The translations under genes were made by a program, and so were the position numbers. This document shows positions 1 to 7,162 of a stretch of DNA of 15,043 nt, piece by piece. Under the pieces are notes generated by a model. That model was given only the letters and a program-made list of their open reading frames with translations. It was not told where the DNA came from and did not search any database. Source of the stretch: Clostridia bacterium (GTDB lineage: Bacteria; Bacillota_A; Clostridia; Christensenellales; Aristaeellaceae); assembly GCA_017430945.1 (NCBI GenBank), contig JAFRMB010000173.1, forward strand, positions 1-15,043, in the 5' to 3' direction. How positions within the stretch are numbered: the stretch's first letter is position 1; every line of letters begins with the position of its first letter.

Positions 1-570
1 ATCGAGCTGCGGGCCAAGGCCCGGGTGACCGTGCGCGCCAACATCGACCGCCTGGGCGGCGGCGCCGGCGAGGAGACCATCATCGCCCGCGTCGGCGAGG
101 GCCTCGTCACCACCGTCGGCTCCTCCGAGAGCCACAAGGACGTGCTGGAGAATCCCGACCTCATCAGCCGCACCGTGCTGAACAAGGGCCTCGACGCCGG
201 CACGGCGTTCGAGATCCTGTCCATCGACATCGCGGATGTGGACGTCGGCCGCAACGTCGGCGCACAGCTGCAGATGGACCAGGCGGAGGCCGACCGCCGC
301 ATCGCCCAGGCGAAGGCGGAGGAGCGCCGCGCGATGGCCGTCGCCCACGAGCAGGAGATGAAGGCGTCCGTCCAGGAGATGCGCGCGAAGGTCGTCGAGG
401 CCGAGGCCGAGGTGCCGCGGGCCATGGCTGCCGCGCTGCGCGACGGCAAGCTGGGCGTCATGGATTACTACAACATGCAGAACGTGCAGTCCGACACCCG
501 CATGCGCGAGGCGATCGCCGGCGACCGCGGGGCTGCCGGCGCCGCGCCTGCCGAGAAGGAAAAGAAGTGA
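1..570 (+). CDS. floA: Flotillin-like protein FloA, C-terminal part
   Basis: FloA is a membrane-associated SPFH/flotillin scaffold that organises functional membrane microdomains in Bacillota. The frame is open from the first base, so the gene is cut by the window edge. The 189 residues seen are the C-terminal part of a family of about 330 residues. The fragment begins in the end of the SPFH domain ([11 protein letters not shown], then [14 protein letters not shown]). It continues into the invariant block around [13 protein letters not shown] and the Glu/Ala-rich coiled coil with [17 protein letters not shown] and [15 protein letters not shown]. It ends with [10 protein letters not shown] and a short Ala/Lys tail. 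I recognise these blocks from Bacillus FloA (YqfA). A membrane-anchored protein follows 63 bases downstream and is probably co-transcribed. Identification is very secure; only the missing N-terminus limits it. Confidence 0.96.
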   Translation: MELRAKARVTVRANIDRLGGGAGEETIIARVGEGLVTTVGSSESHKDVLENPDLISRTVLNKGLDAGTAFEILSIDIADVDVGRNVGAQLQMDQAEADRRIAQAKAEERRAMAVAHEQEMKASVQEMRAKVVEAEAEVPRAMAAALRDGKLGVMDYYNMQNVQSDTRMREAIAGDRGAAGAAPAEKEKK

Positions 571-582
571 CCGCCGTGCGCA

Positions 583-607
583 CCGGGGGCGGCGACGCCG
601 CCCCCGG
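583..607 (+). terminator. GC-only perfect hairpin without T-tract
   Basis: CCGGGGGCGGC at 583-593 pairs perfectly with 597-607 across the loop GAC, giving an 11-bp stem. No run of T follows, and the ribosome site of the next gene begins 11 bases later. It may be a partial terminator, an mRNA-stabilising end for floA, or a structure that modulates translation of the downstream gene. The structure is certain on paper; its function is not. Confidence 0.4.
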
Positions 608-633
608 CGGGCGATTGAAAGGAGGGATGCCGC

Positions 634-1245
634 GTGACGGAATTGCTTTTCGTACTCATCGTGGTGTTCCTTGCCGTGAGCGGCAGGAAAAAGAAGAATG
701 GACCGGCCGGCAAGGGTGCGCCGGCGAAAGCCAAGGCTCCCGCGGCGAAGGCTGAGCCCGCGGAGATGCTGCCGAGGTCCCAGCACCGGGCGCGCGCGGA
801 CGCCGCGCAGCCCGAAGGGCGCCAGGCCTTCCTGGAAAGGCTCCAGAAGGAGATGCGGGAGCGGATGGAGCTGCCCGACGCAGCGCCGGAGGGCCCGATC
901 GACGGGGCGCGGGAGGCGCGGAAACAGGCGCGCCGGGAAGAAAAGCGCGCGCGCAGGGCCGCGGCCGCAGAGGCCGTCGCGATCGTCCAGACGGACGAGG
1001 AGGGCTGCGTGGGCGGCTCCATGGCGCACGAGCACACCGAAGGCGAGAGCCGCGCGGAGCATGCACGCCACCAGGAGGCGATCCGGCGCCGGGAGGCGCA
1101 GGAGCTGCTGGCGCATTCGGACGAGGAACTGAGCCGGAGGGCGACGGCCCGGCGCATGCGCGAAGCCGTGGTGATGGCGGAGGTGCTGGGGCGCCCCGTG
1201 GCGCTGAGGCCGCACAGCGGCGGCCGGCGCGCGATCCGAGGATGA
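634..1245 (+). CDS. Membrane-anchored Cys/His-motif protein downstream of floA, function unknown
   Basis: Unknown function. The GTG start at 634 is chosen because AAAGGAGGG at 618-626 sits at good spacing. An ATG at 627 lies in another frame and reads a shadow. The 203-residue product begins with one hydrophobic helix (about residues 3-16) followed by basic residues (RKKKN), so it is likely anchored with the bulk in the cytoplasm. Residues 19-45 are an Ala/Lys/Pro linker, and 60-115 are strongly charged and probably helical. A compact motif follows: Cys125, His132, His134, His143 and His146, in EGCVGGSMAHEH and EGESRAEHARH. The C-terminus has REAVVMAEVLGRPVAL. I have a memory, not verified, of this motif and tail in uncharacterised clostridial proteins beside floA. 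The spacing of Cys and His would suit a metal site, which is inference. It may be a FloA partner. Confidence 0.85.
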   Translation: MTELLFVLIVVFLAVSGRKKKNGPAGKGAPAKAKAPAAKAEPAEMLPRSQHRARADAAQPEGRQAFLERLQKEMRERMELPDAAPEGPIDGAREARKQARREEKRARRAAAAEAVAIVQTDEEGCVGGSMAHEHTEGESRAEHARHQEAIRRREAQELLAHSDEELSRRATARRMREAVVMAEVLGRPVALRPHSGGRRAIRG

Positions 1246-1258
1246 TAAGACAGAACGA

Positions 1259-1283
1259 GGCAGCACCGTTCAACGGTGCTGCC
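1259..1283 (+). terminator. Perfect 12-bp palindromic hairpin, terminator-like
   Basis: GGCAGCACCGTT at 1259-1270 is exactly repeated in reverse complement at 1272-1283, with a single base between. In practice it would fold as a 10-bp stem with loop TTCAA. Only CTT follows, so intrinsic termination would be weak. The structure lies 13-37 bases after the preceding stop and ends 15 bases before the GGAGG at 1298-1302 of the regulator gene. It could also be a dyad operator. Confidence 0.45.
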
Positions 1284-1308
1284 CTTGATGGCATAATGGA
1301 GGCGCGAC

Positions 1309-2067
1309 ATGGACACGATCCGCGTTTTGATCGCCGATGACGACCCGGGCATGCGCCTGGTGATGCGCAAGCTGGTGGAGAAGGCGGAGGGCTGCGACCT
1401 GGCCGGCGAGGCCGAAGACGGGGAGGCGCTGCTGCTGCTGTACGACGAGCAGAAACCGGACGTGGTGCTCATGGACGTGGAGATGCCCGGCATGAGCGGC
1501 ATCGACTGCGCGCGCGCCATACAGGACCGCGACCCGCGCACGGTGATCGTGTTCGCTACCGCGCACGAGGAGTACATGAAGTCGGCCTTCGAGGTCTACG
1601 CGTTCGACTACCTCGTGAAGCCCTTCAAGGTGGAGCGCGCGCTGGAGACGCTGTCGCGCATCCGCGATCGGCTGCGGGGCGGTGCGGACCGGACCTCAGA
1701 GCGGGCGCAGCCCATGACGGCGCAGCCCATGACGGCGCAGGGGCGCATCATGCTCAAGCACCGGGAGGGCGTGAGCTTTCTGGACTATGCGGACATCGCC
1801 ATGGCGATGCGCGAGAACCGCACCACCGTGATCCTGACCCGGGACGGTGCGCGCTACGCGGTGGGCGACGGCATGGCCGAGCTGGAGGAGCGCCTGCCGG
1901 AGGGGCGGTTCTTCCGCACCCACAAGAGCTACATCGTCAACCTGGATCTCATCGAATCGATACAGCCCTACGGCCGCTGGACCTACATCGTCCGGCTGAA
2001 GGGCCTGAAGGACGACGCGCTGATCACCCACGAGCGCTTTGAGGCGCTGCAGAAGCTGTTCGGGTAG
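1309..2067 (+). CDS. LytTR-family response regulator, orphan
   Basis: Predicted transcription factor of the LytR/AlgR type, phosphorylated by a sensor kinase and binding DNA through a LytTR domain. The receiver domain (about residues 3-120) has the acidic patch Asp10-Asp12, the phospho-acceptor Asp56 in LMDVEMPG, Thr84 in FATAH and the conserved Lys104 in VKPF. After a linker (about 121-147) holding a short tandem repeat, residues 148-252 form the LytTR domain, with FFRTHKSYIVNLDLI diagnostic. Length (252 residues) is typical. GGAGG at 1298-1302 supports the ATG at 1309. No histidine kinase adjoins it, so its input is unknown. The next gene, tldD, begins 41 bases downstream and may be co-transcribed. 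Targets cannot be told from the sequence; a dyad just upstream could be an autoregulatory site. Confidence 0.94.
   Translation: MDTIRVLIADDDPGMRLVMRKLVEKAEGCDLAGEAEDGEALLLLYDEQKPDVVLMDVEMPGMSGIDCARAIQDRDPRTVIVFATAHEEYMKSAFEVYAFDYLVKPFKVERALETLSRIRDRLRGGADRTSERAQPMTAQPMTAQGRIMLKHREGVSFLDYADIAMAMRENRTTVILTRDGARYAVGDGMAELEERLPEGRFFRTHKSYIVNLDLIESIQPYGRWTYIVRLKGLKDDALITHERFEALQKLFG
1705..1740 (+). repeat. 15-bp tandem repeat inside the regulator linker
   Basis: GCGCAGCCCATGACG is present twice in direct succession and then begins a third time (GCGCAG). It encodes AQPMT-AQPMT-AQ in the linker between receiver and DNA-binding domains. Being a multiple of three, it can gain or lose units without a frameshift. 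Confidence 0.9.
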
Positions 2068-2108
2068 GGCGCGCCGGCATATTCCGGTATGAAAAGGAGA
2101 AACACGAC

Positions 2109-3491
2109 ATGATGACCAGATCGACCGCCGAACAGGTGCTCAGAGAAGCGCTGAAGACCGGCGGAGACTTTGCGGAGATCTTCTGCGAGGACCGCAGGAG
2201 CGGCGCGATGGGGCTGGTGGACGGCCATGTGGAGGCCTCGAACACCACGCGCCGCCACGGCGCGGGCATCCGCATCTATCGCGGGCTCAACAGCGTATAC
2301 GTGCATACGAACGACACCAGCCTGTCCGGGCTCGTCGCGGCGGCGCGCAAGGCGGCGGACGCGGTGCCGGGGAAGGGGCAGATCGGCGACATCCACCTGA
2401 CGCGGTCGCTGCAGCGCAACATCCACCTGATCCGGGAGATGCCGATGGACGTGGCGGGCAGCCGCAAGGCGAAGCTCCTGCGGGACTGCGACCTGGCGGC
2501 GAAGGCGGTGTCGCCGGAGATCACCCAGGTGCGCGCGAGCCTGAACCACTGGGATTCGGACGTGCTGATCGCCAACTCCGAGGGGCTGTTCACCGGCGAC
2601 CGGCGGGTCTACACCCGGCTGTACGTGTACGCGGTGGCGACCCGCGAGGGGGACAGCCAGTCCGGCCGCGAGGCGCCCGGCGCGATGATGGGCTACGAAC
2701 TGTTCTCCACCCGCGTCGACCCCGAGGCCGCGGCGCGCGCGGCGGCGACACAGGCGGTGACCATGTTGCACGCGGACCCCTGCCCGGCGGGGGTCATGCC
2801 GGTGGTGATCGACGGCGGCTTCGGCGGCGTCATCTTCCACGAGGCGTGCGGCCATTCGCTCGAGGCCCAGGCGGTGGCGTTCGGCAACTCCGAGTTCGCC
2901 GGAAAGCTGGGCATGCCCATCGCTTCGCCCATCGTGACCGCGGTGGACGACGGCACGCTCGCCAACGAGTGGGGCAGCCTGAACGTCGACGATGAGGGCA
3001 ACGCCACCACGCGGCTCACGCTCATCGAGGACGGCGTGCTCAAAAACTACATGGTCGACCGCCTGAACGGGCGGCGCATGGGCCTGCCCTCCACCGGCAG
3101 CGGCCGCCGGCAGGACTATACCTACGCCCCGACCTCCCGCATGCGGAACACCTATATCGCCGCGGGCGACGACGACGAGGCGGAGATCATCGCCTCCTGC
3201 CCGGATGGGCTGTACGCGAAGTCCATGGGCGGCGGCAGCGTGAATCCCGTGACCGGCGAGTTCAACTTCGCGGTGGACGAGGGCTACCTGATCCGCAACG
3301 GGAAGATCGACGTGCCCGTGCGCGGCGCTTCGCTGATCGGGCGCGGCAGCGAGATCCTGAAGAAGATCGACCGCGTGGGTTCGAAGATGTGGATGGCCCA
3401 GGGCATGTGCGGCGCATCGTCCGGCTCCATCCCCACGAACGTGGGGCAGCCGATGATCCGCGTGACCGACATAACGGTGGGAGGCCGATGA
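2109..3491 (+). CDS. tldD: Metalloprotease subunit TldD
   Basis: TldD is the catalytic subunit of the cytosolic TldD/TldE zinc protease, which in Escherichia coli trims unfolded peptides, matures microcin B17 and degrades CcdA. The zinc site is visible as an HExxxH-type motif, His244-Glu245-Ala-Cys-Gly-His249 in FHEACGHSLEA. A third ligand candidate, Cys434, lies in MCGASSGSIPTNVGQP and matches the C-terminal cysteine position of the family. The 460-residue length fits. AAAAGGAGA at 2092-2100 lies 8 bases before the ATG at 2109; a second ATG at 2112 is possible but less well spaced. The last four bases overlap the start of tldE, so the two subunits are translationally coupled. No obvious peptide precursor or RiPP modification enzyme is in the window, so the substrate is unknown. 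Confidence 0.95.
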   Translation: MMTRSTAEQVLREALKTGGDFAEIFCEDRRSGAMGLVDGHVEASNTTRRHGAGIRIYRGLNSVYVHTNDTSLSGLVAAARKAADAVPGKGQIGDIHLTRSLQRNIHLIREMPMDVAGSRKAKLLRDCDLAAKAVSPEITQVRASLNHWDSDVLIANSEGLFTGDRRVYTRLYVYAVATREGDSQSGREAPGAMMGYELFSTRVDPEAAARAAATQAVTMLHADPCPAGVMPVVIDGGFGGVIFHEACGHSLEAQAVAFGNSEFAGKLGMPIASPIVTAVDDGTLANEWGSLNVDDEGNATTRLTLIEDGVLKNYMVDRLNGRRMGLPSTGSGRRQDYTYAPTSRMRNTYIAAGDDDEAEIIASCPDGLYAKSMGGGSVNPVTGEFNFAVDEGYLIRNGKIDVPVRGASLIGRGSEILKKIDRVGSKMWMAQGMCGASSGSIPTNVGQPMIRVTDITVGGR

Positions 3492-4855
3492 GCATGGACA
3501 GAAACGAATTCATCCGGCGGCTGTTCGAGCGCGCGGGGGCGGACGTCGCCTCCGAGGCGTGCTACGAGGCCGGTTCCGACTTCGAGGTATCGGTGAAGGA
3601 CGGGGAGATCCTGACCTACAGCGTGTCGGACGCCATCGGCCTGGGGTACCGCGTGTTGAAGGACGGGCACACCGGCACCGCCTCCACGCAGATCCTGGAC
3701 GACGAGGCCGTGGCGCAGCTGGTGGACGGGGCGCTCGAGAATGCCGCGCTCGTGGAGTCCGAGGACAGGCAGTTCATGTACCCCGGCAGCGACCGCTATC
3801 CCGAGCTCGAGCTCTTCAATCCCGCCATCGAGACGATGTCCGCCGCGGAGAAGATCGACATGGCGAAGCGGCTGGAGCAGCTGGCGCTCGCACAGGATCC
3901 CCGCATCCGGCAGGTGGAGGAGTGCGTGATCTTCACCAGCTCCGGCGAGCGCGCGATGACGAACACCCTGGGGCTGGACGTGTCCGTGCGCGCCAACCTG
4001 CTGGGCGGCTATGTGGGCGTGGTCGCCCGAGATGGCGACCGGGTGAACAACGCGTACAAGCTGTTCTTCACGCAGGACCCGGCAGCCGCGGACCTCGATG
4101 CCGTGGCGCGGGCCGCGGCCAGGGAGGCCATCGACGGGCTGGAGGGCGCGCCCGTCCCATCGGGCCGGTATCGCGTGCTGCTTCGCAACGACGTGGCGGG
4201 CACCCTGCTGTCCACCTTCTCCGGCATCTTCTCGGCCGACAACGCTCAGCGCGGGCTGTCGCGGCTGAAGGGGATGGAGGGCGAGGTGATCGCCGCGCCG
4301 TGCGTCACGCTGATGGACGACCCGCACCGCGCCGGCAGCGCCGCATCGACGCCGTTCGACGGCGAGGGCGTGGCCACCCGCGTCAAGGCAGTGGTAGAGG
4401 GCGGCAGGCTGAACACGCTGCTCCACAACCTCAAGACCGCCTACAAGCAGGGCGTCGAGACCACGGCCAACGCCGCGCGGCCCACCTACGGCTCTACGGT
4501 GGGCATCGCGCCGACCAACTTCTACTTCGCGCCGTCTGACGCCGATCCCGACGCCATGCTCTCCCTGACCGGCGACGGCCTTCTGATCACGGACCTGCAG
4601 GGCATGCACGCCGGGGCCAACCCCATCACCGGCGATTTCTCGCTGGCGGCCAAGGGCTTTCGCGTCGAGGGCGGCCGGCTGGGCGCGCCCGTCAACCAGA
4701 TCACCGTGGCCGGCAACTTCTACGAGCTTCTCAGGGACATCGAAGCCGTGGGCGCAGACCTCGACTTCCGAAGCCCGGGCATCAGCTGCTTCGGCAGCCC
4801 TTCGCTGCTGGTGAAGGGCCTGTCCGTGGCGGGGGGAACGGGCGCGGAGCCATAG
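3488..4855 (+). CDS. tldE: TldD/PmbA family metalloprotease partner subunit TldE
   Basis: TldE (PmbA) is the non-catalytic partner that pairs with TldD to enclose the peptide-cleaving chamber. The product of about 455 residues has the family fold in sequence (early VKDGEILTYSVSDAIGLGYRV, later NDVAGTLLSTFSGIFSADNAQRG and the C-terminal GANPITGDFSLAAKGF) and no HExxxH motif, as expected. The ATG at 3488 forms an ATGA overlap with the tldD stop. A second in-frame ATG at 3494 (MDRNEFIRRLF) is 9 bases from GGGAGG at 3479-3484 and may be the real start, because the first is only 3 bases away. The difference is two residues. No T-tract terminator follows before the liv promoter. Confidence 0.93.
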   Translation: MSMDRNEFIRRLFERAGADVASEACYEAGSDFEVSVKDGEILTYSVSDAIGLGYRVLKDGHTGTASTQILDDEAVAQLVDGALENAALVESEDRQFMYPGSDRYPELELFNPAIETMSAAEKIDMAKRLEQLALAQDPRIRQVEECVIFTSSGERAMTNTLGLDVSVRANLLGGYVGVVARDGDRVNNAYKLFFTQDPAAADLDAVARAAAREAIDGLEGAPVPSGRYRVLLRNDVAGTLLSTFSGIFSADNAQRGLSRLKGMEGEVIAAPCVTLMDDPHRAGSAASTPFDGEGVATRVKAVVEGGRLNTLLHNLKTAYKQGVETTANAARPTYGSTVGIAPTNFYFAPSDADPDAMLSLTGDGLLITDLQGMHAGANPITGDFSLAAKGFRVEGGRLGAPVNQITVAGNFYELLRDIEAVGADLDFRSPGISCFGSPSLLVKGLSVAGGTGAEP

Positions 4856-4910
4856 GCTGAAGCTATAGGTGAACATTGAACGGGCGTATCGCGAATGTGC
4901 GGGTGCGTTA

Positions 4911-4940
4911 TTGACATGTAAACGACCGGCGTGATATAAT
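4911..4940 (+). promoter_or_regulatory. Sigma-A type promoter with extended -10, upstream of livK
   Basis: TTGACA at 4911-4916 and TATAAT at 4935-4940 are both perfect hexamers with an 18-bp spacer. TG at 4932-4933 supplies an extended -10 (TGaTATAAT). Transcription would start near 4947, giving a leader of about 50 bases before livK. TGTAAACG at 4917-4924 inside the spacer resembles one half of a LacI/CcpA-type operator, but the other half does not match. Confidence 0.88.
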
Positions 4941-4950
4941 GGGTTTGTTT

Positions 4951-4969
4951 CGGAGACGTACCGTCGCCG
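4951..4969 (+). other. Small hairpin at the 5' end of the liv mRNA
   Basis: CGG-A-GACG at 4951-4958 pairs with CGTC-G-CCG at 4962-4969 around the loop TAC, with one A/G mismatch. It would sit within a few bases of the predicted 5' end of the transcript, where short stems often protect mRNA. Function is inferred only from position. Confidence 0.4.
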
Positions 4970-4998
4970 GAGAAATCACGGAAAGGAAGTAAACAGGT

Positions 4999-6117
4999 AT
5001 GAAGAAGATTTTTGCCATCGTCCTGACCCTTTGCCTGCTGCTGACCAGCGCGGCATTCGCCGAGGGGACCATCAAGATCGCGGTCGCCGCGCCCATGACC
5101 GGCGACAATGCCGAGTATGGCATCGGCTTCGCCAACGCGGCCAAGCTGATGGCCAAGCAGTGGAACGATAAGGGCGGCGTCAAGGTCGGCGACGAGACCT
5201 ATACCGTCGAGGTCGTCGAGTACGACGACAAGTCCGACAACGACGAGGCGCAGGTCGTCGCCGAGACCATCGTGTCCGATCCGGACATCTGGGGCGTCAT
5301 CGGCCACTTCACCTCCGGCGTCTGCATGGCGACCGCACCCACCTACCAGGACTACGACTATATCAACATCAGCCCCTCCTCCTCTCAGGCGGACTACTCG
5401 CTGATCGGCGACTTCATCTTCCGCAACAACACCGTCATCAAGGTCGAGACCTACACCGGCGCCGAGATCGCCGTGAAAGACCTGGGCGGCAAGGCCATCG
5501 GCATCCTGTCCATCGACACCGAGTGGGGCCAGACCACCGCTGAGATCATGAAGGGCAACATCGAGGCCGTGGGCGGCAACTTCGCGCTGCAGCAGGAAGT
5601 TTCCGCGGATGCCGTCGACTTCGCCACCGAGATCACCAACTTCAAGGATGCGGGCGTCGACGTCGTGATGGTCGCCGGCATGTACGGCACCCTCGCGCCC
5701 TTCGCCGTGGCCTGCAAGAACAGCGGCTACGAAGTGGGCCTCGTGGGCTGCTCCAACGCCTACACCGACAACCTGCTGGACATCGCCGGCGACGCCGCTG
5801 AGGGCGTCTGCGCACCGGTGACCTTCTTCGCGGGCGATCCCAGCGAGAAGATCCAGGCCTTCGTGAAGGCCTACACCGAGGCCTACGGCGGCACCGTGTC
5901 CTCCCTGACCTCTCAGGCCTATGACTCCACCGGCATCCTGCTCGAGGCCATCCAGAACGCGGGCGTGCTGGACCGCCAGGCGATCCGCGACGCCGTGGCC
6001 GCCATCGAGTACGACGGCGTGTCCGGCTTCACCACCTTCGACGAGAACGGCGACGCCATGAAGACCTTCACCAAGATCCAGGTCCGCGACGGCGCCTTCC
6101 AGCTGGCCGAGTTCTGA
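4999..6117 (+). CDS. livK: Branched-chain amino-acid type ABC transporter substrate-binding protein
   Basis: This extracytoplasmic receptor delivers a ligand to the LivHMGF importer encoded downstream. The 372-residue product starts with a signal peptide: KK, a hydrophobic core to about residue 18, then AFA21 before EG, a classical signal peptidase I site. The only cysteine in the leader is Cys12 inside the core, with no lipobox, which is unusual for a monoderm binding protein. The mature part is a type I periplasmic-binding fold of the leucine-binding family, recognisable from IKIAVAAPMTGDNAEYG, the NISPSSSQADY segment and FQGx-type C-terminal lobe text such as GVSGFTTFDENGDA. AAAGGAAG lies a suitable distance before the ATG at 4999. 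The family also binds urea, amides and other small molecules, so amino-acid specificity is not proved here. Confidence 0.93.
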   Translation: MKKIFAIVLTLCLLLTSAAFAEGTIKIAVAAPMTGDNAEYGIGFANAAKLMAKQWNDKGGVKVGDETYTVEVVEYDDKSDNDEAQVVAETIVSDPDIWGVIGHFTSGVCMATAPTYQDYDYINISPSSSQADYSLIGDFIFRNNTVIKVETYTGAEIAVKDLGGKAIGILSIDTEWGQTTAEIMKGNIEAVGGNFALQQEVSADAVDFATEITNFKDAGVDVVMVAGMYGTLAPFAVACKNSGYEVGLVGCSNAYTDNLLDIAGDAAEGVCAPVTFFAGDPSEKIQAFVKAYTEAYGGTVSSLTSQAYDSTGILLEAIQNAGVLDRQAIRDAVAAIEYDGVSGFTTFDENGDAMKTFTKIQVRDGAFQLAEF

Positions 6118-6162
6118 TGATCGCGGGATGCGCGCACGGGTCTTGATCCGGACGCCATTCTG

Positions 6163-6190
6163 ATCGGAGGGGGAGCGATCCTCCTCCGAT
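6163..6190 (+). terminator. Hairpin with GNRA-type loop between livK and livH
   Basis: ATCGGAGGGGGA at 6163-6174 pairs with TCCTCCTCCGAT at 6179-6190, with one G-T pair, around the tetraloop GCGA. The sequence after it (GTTTCGATTT) is only modestly T-rich. A partial terminator or 3' stabiliser here would let the binding protein be made in excess over the membrane and ATPase subunits, as is common for ABC importers. Confidence 0.55.
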
Positions 6191-6222
6191 GTTTCGATTT
6201 CACGGGTATCCTGATTCCGGGA

Positions 6223-6231
6223 AAGGAGAGG
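6223..6231 (+). promoter_or_regulatory. Distant ribosome binding site of livH
   Basis: AAGGAGAGG is the only good Shine-Dalgarno match before livH. It is 13 bases from an in-frame TTG at 6245 but 40 bases from the ATG at 6272. A 7-bp stem, GCCGCGC at 6236-6242 with GCGCGGC at 6250-6256, lies between, and folding it would shorten the gap to the ATG. The TTG is partly in the loop of this stem. Confidence 0.5.
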
Positions 6232-6271
6232 CGCCGCCGCGCTTTTGGCGCGCGGCCGTCGCACACCGCTT

Positions 6272-7159
6272 ATGCAAACGCTGCTTGGAGCCGTCATCAA
6301 CGGCCTGGCGCTGGGCATGGCCTACGCGCTGATCGCCGTGGGCTATTCCATGGTCTTCGGCGTACTGCGCCTGATCAATTTCTCCCACGGTTCGGTGTAT
6401 GCCTTCGGTGCGTACATGGTCTACTTCTTCACCTCCATGAAGGTCGGCCTGTTCCCGGCGATCCTGATCGCCATACTGCTGTCCGGCCTGCTGGCGCTGA
6501 CCATCGACAAGGTGGCGCTGGAGCCCCTGAGAAAGAAAAAATCCATACCGATCGCCACGCTGATCACGACCATCGGTATGTCCTTCATAATCCAGAACAC
6601 CCTCTCCATCGACTACATATTCGGCTCTGAGAAGCACGGGTTCCCGTCGCTGAACCTGTTCGGCGCGATCATGATCGGCAACATCACCATCCAGTCCAGC
6701 CAGATCATCATGCTGGTGGTGGCGGTGGTGCTGCTGCTGGTGCTGACCTTCGTGGTGCAGAAGACCAAGGTCGGACTCGCCATGCGCGCCGTCGAGCAGA
6801 ACACCCGGGCGGCCCACATGATGGGCATCAACGTGAACTTCGTCATCTCCTTCACCTTCTTCATCGGCGGCGCCTGCGCCGCCATCGCCGGCGCGCTGAT
6901 CGCCGGGTACTACGGCATCATATCGCCCACGATGGGCTCCACCATCGGCCTGAAGGCCTTCGCGGCCGCGGTGGTGGGCGGCATCGGCATGCTGCACGGC
7001 GCGGTGGTCGGCGGCCTGGTGGTGGGCGTCGCGGAGTGCCTCGCAGCGCAGTACCTGGGCTCCAACGTCCGGGACCCGATGGCCTTTGTGATCCTGATCC
7101 TGATCCTCATCATCAAGCCGACCGGCTTCTTCGGAAAGAAAGGCATAACGAAGGTGTAA
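6272..7159 (+). CDS. livH: Branched-chain amino-acid type ABC transporter permease LivH
   Basis: LivH is one of two transmembrane subunits of a LIV-I type importer. The 295-residue product begins with the family start MQTLLGAVINGLALGMAYALIAVGYSMVFG, written here in part, followed by LRLINFSHGSVYAFGAYM. It is hydrophobic throughout, with about eight predicted membrane spans. The ATPase-coupling region near the C-terminus reads GLKAFAAAVVGGIG and then GAVVGGLVVGVAE. The ATG at 6272 is chosen because it matches where LivH proteins usually begin. The TTG at 6245 is closer to the ribosome site and would add nine hydrophilic residues (LARGRRTPL), so the start is uncertain. livM begins three bases after its stop. 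Confidence 0.93.
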   Translation: MQTLLGAVINGLALGMAYALIAVGYSMVFGVLRLINFSHGSVYAFGAYMVYFFTSMKVGLFPAILIAILLSGLLALTIDKVALEPLRKKKSIPIATLITTIGMSFIIQNTLSIDYIFGSEKHGFPSLNLFGAIMIGNITIQSSQIIMLVVAVVLLLVLTFVVQKTKVGLAMRAVEQNTRAAHMMGINVNFVISFTFFIGGACAAIAGALIAGYYGIISPTMGSTIGLKAFAAAVVGGIGMLHGAVVGGLVVGVAECLAAQYLGSNVRDPMAFVILILILIIKPTGFFGKKGITKV

Positions 7160-7162
7160 GCG

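Noticed and set aside
627..755. ATG at 627 as the start of the gene after floA
   Set aside because: It is one base past the Shine-Dalgarno sequence and in another frame, giving a 42-codon product; the GTG at 634 opens the long frame with a membrane helix and correct spacing.
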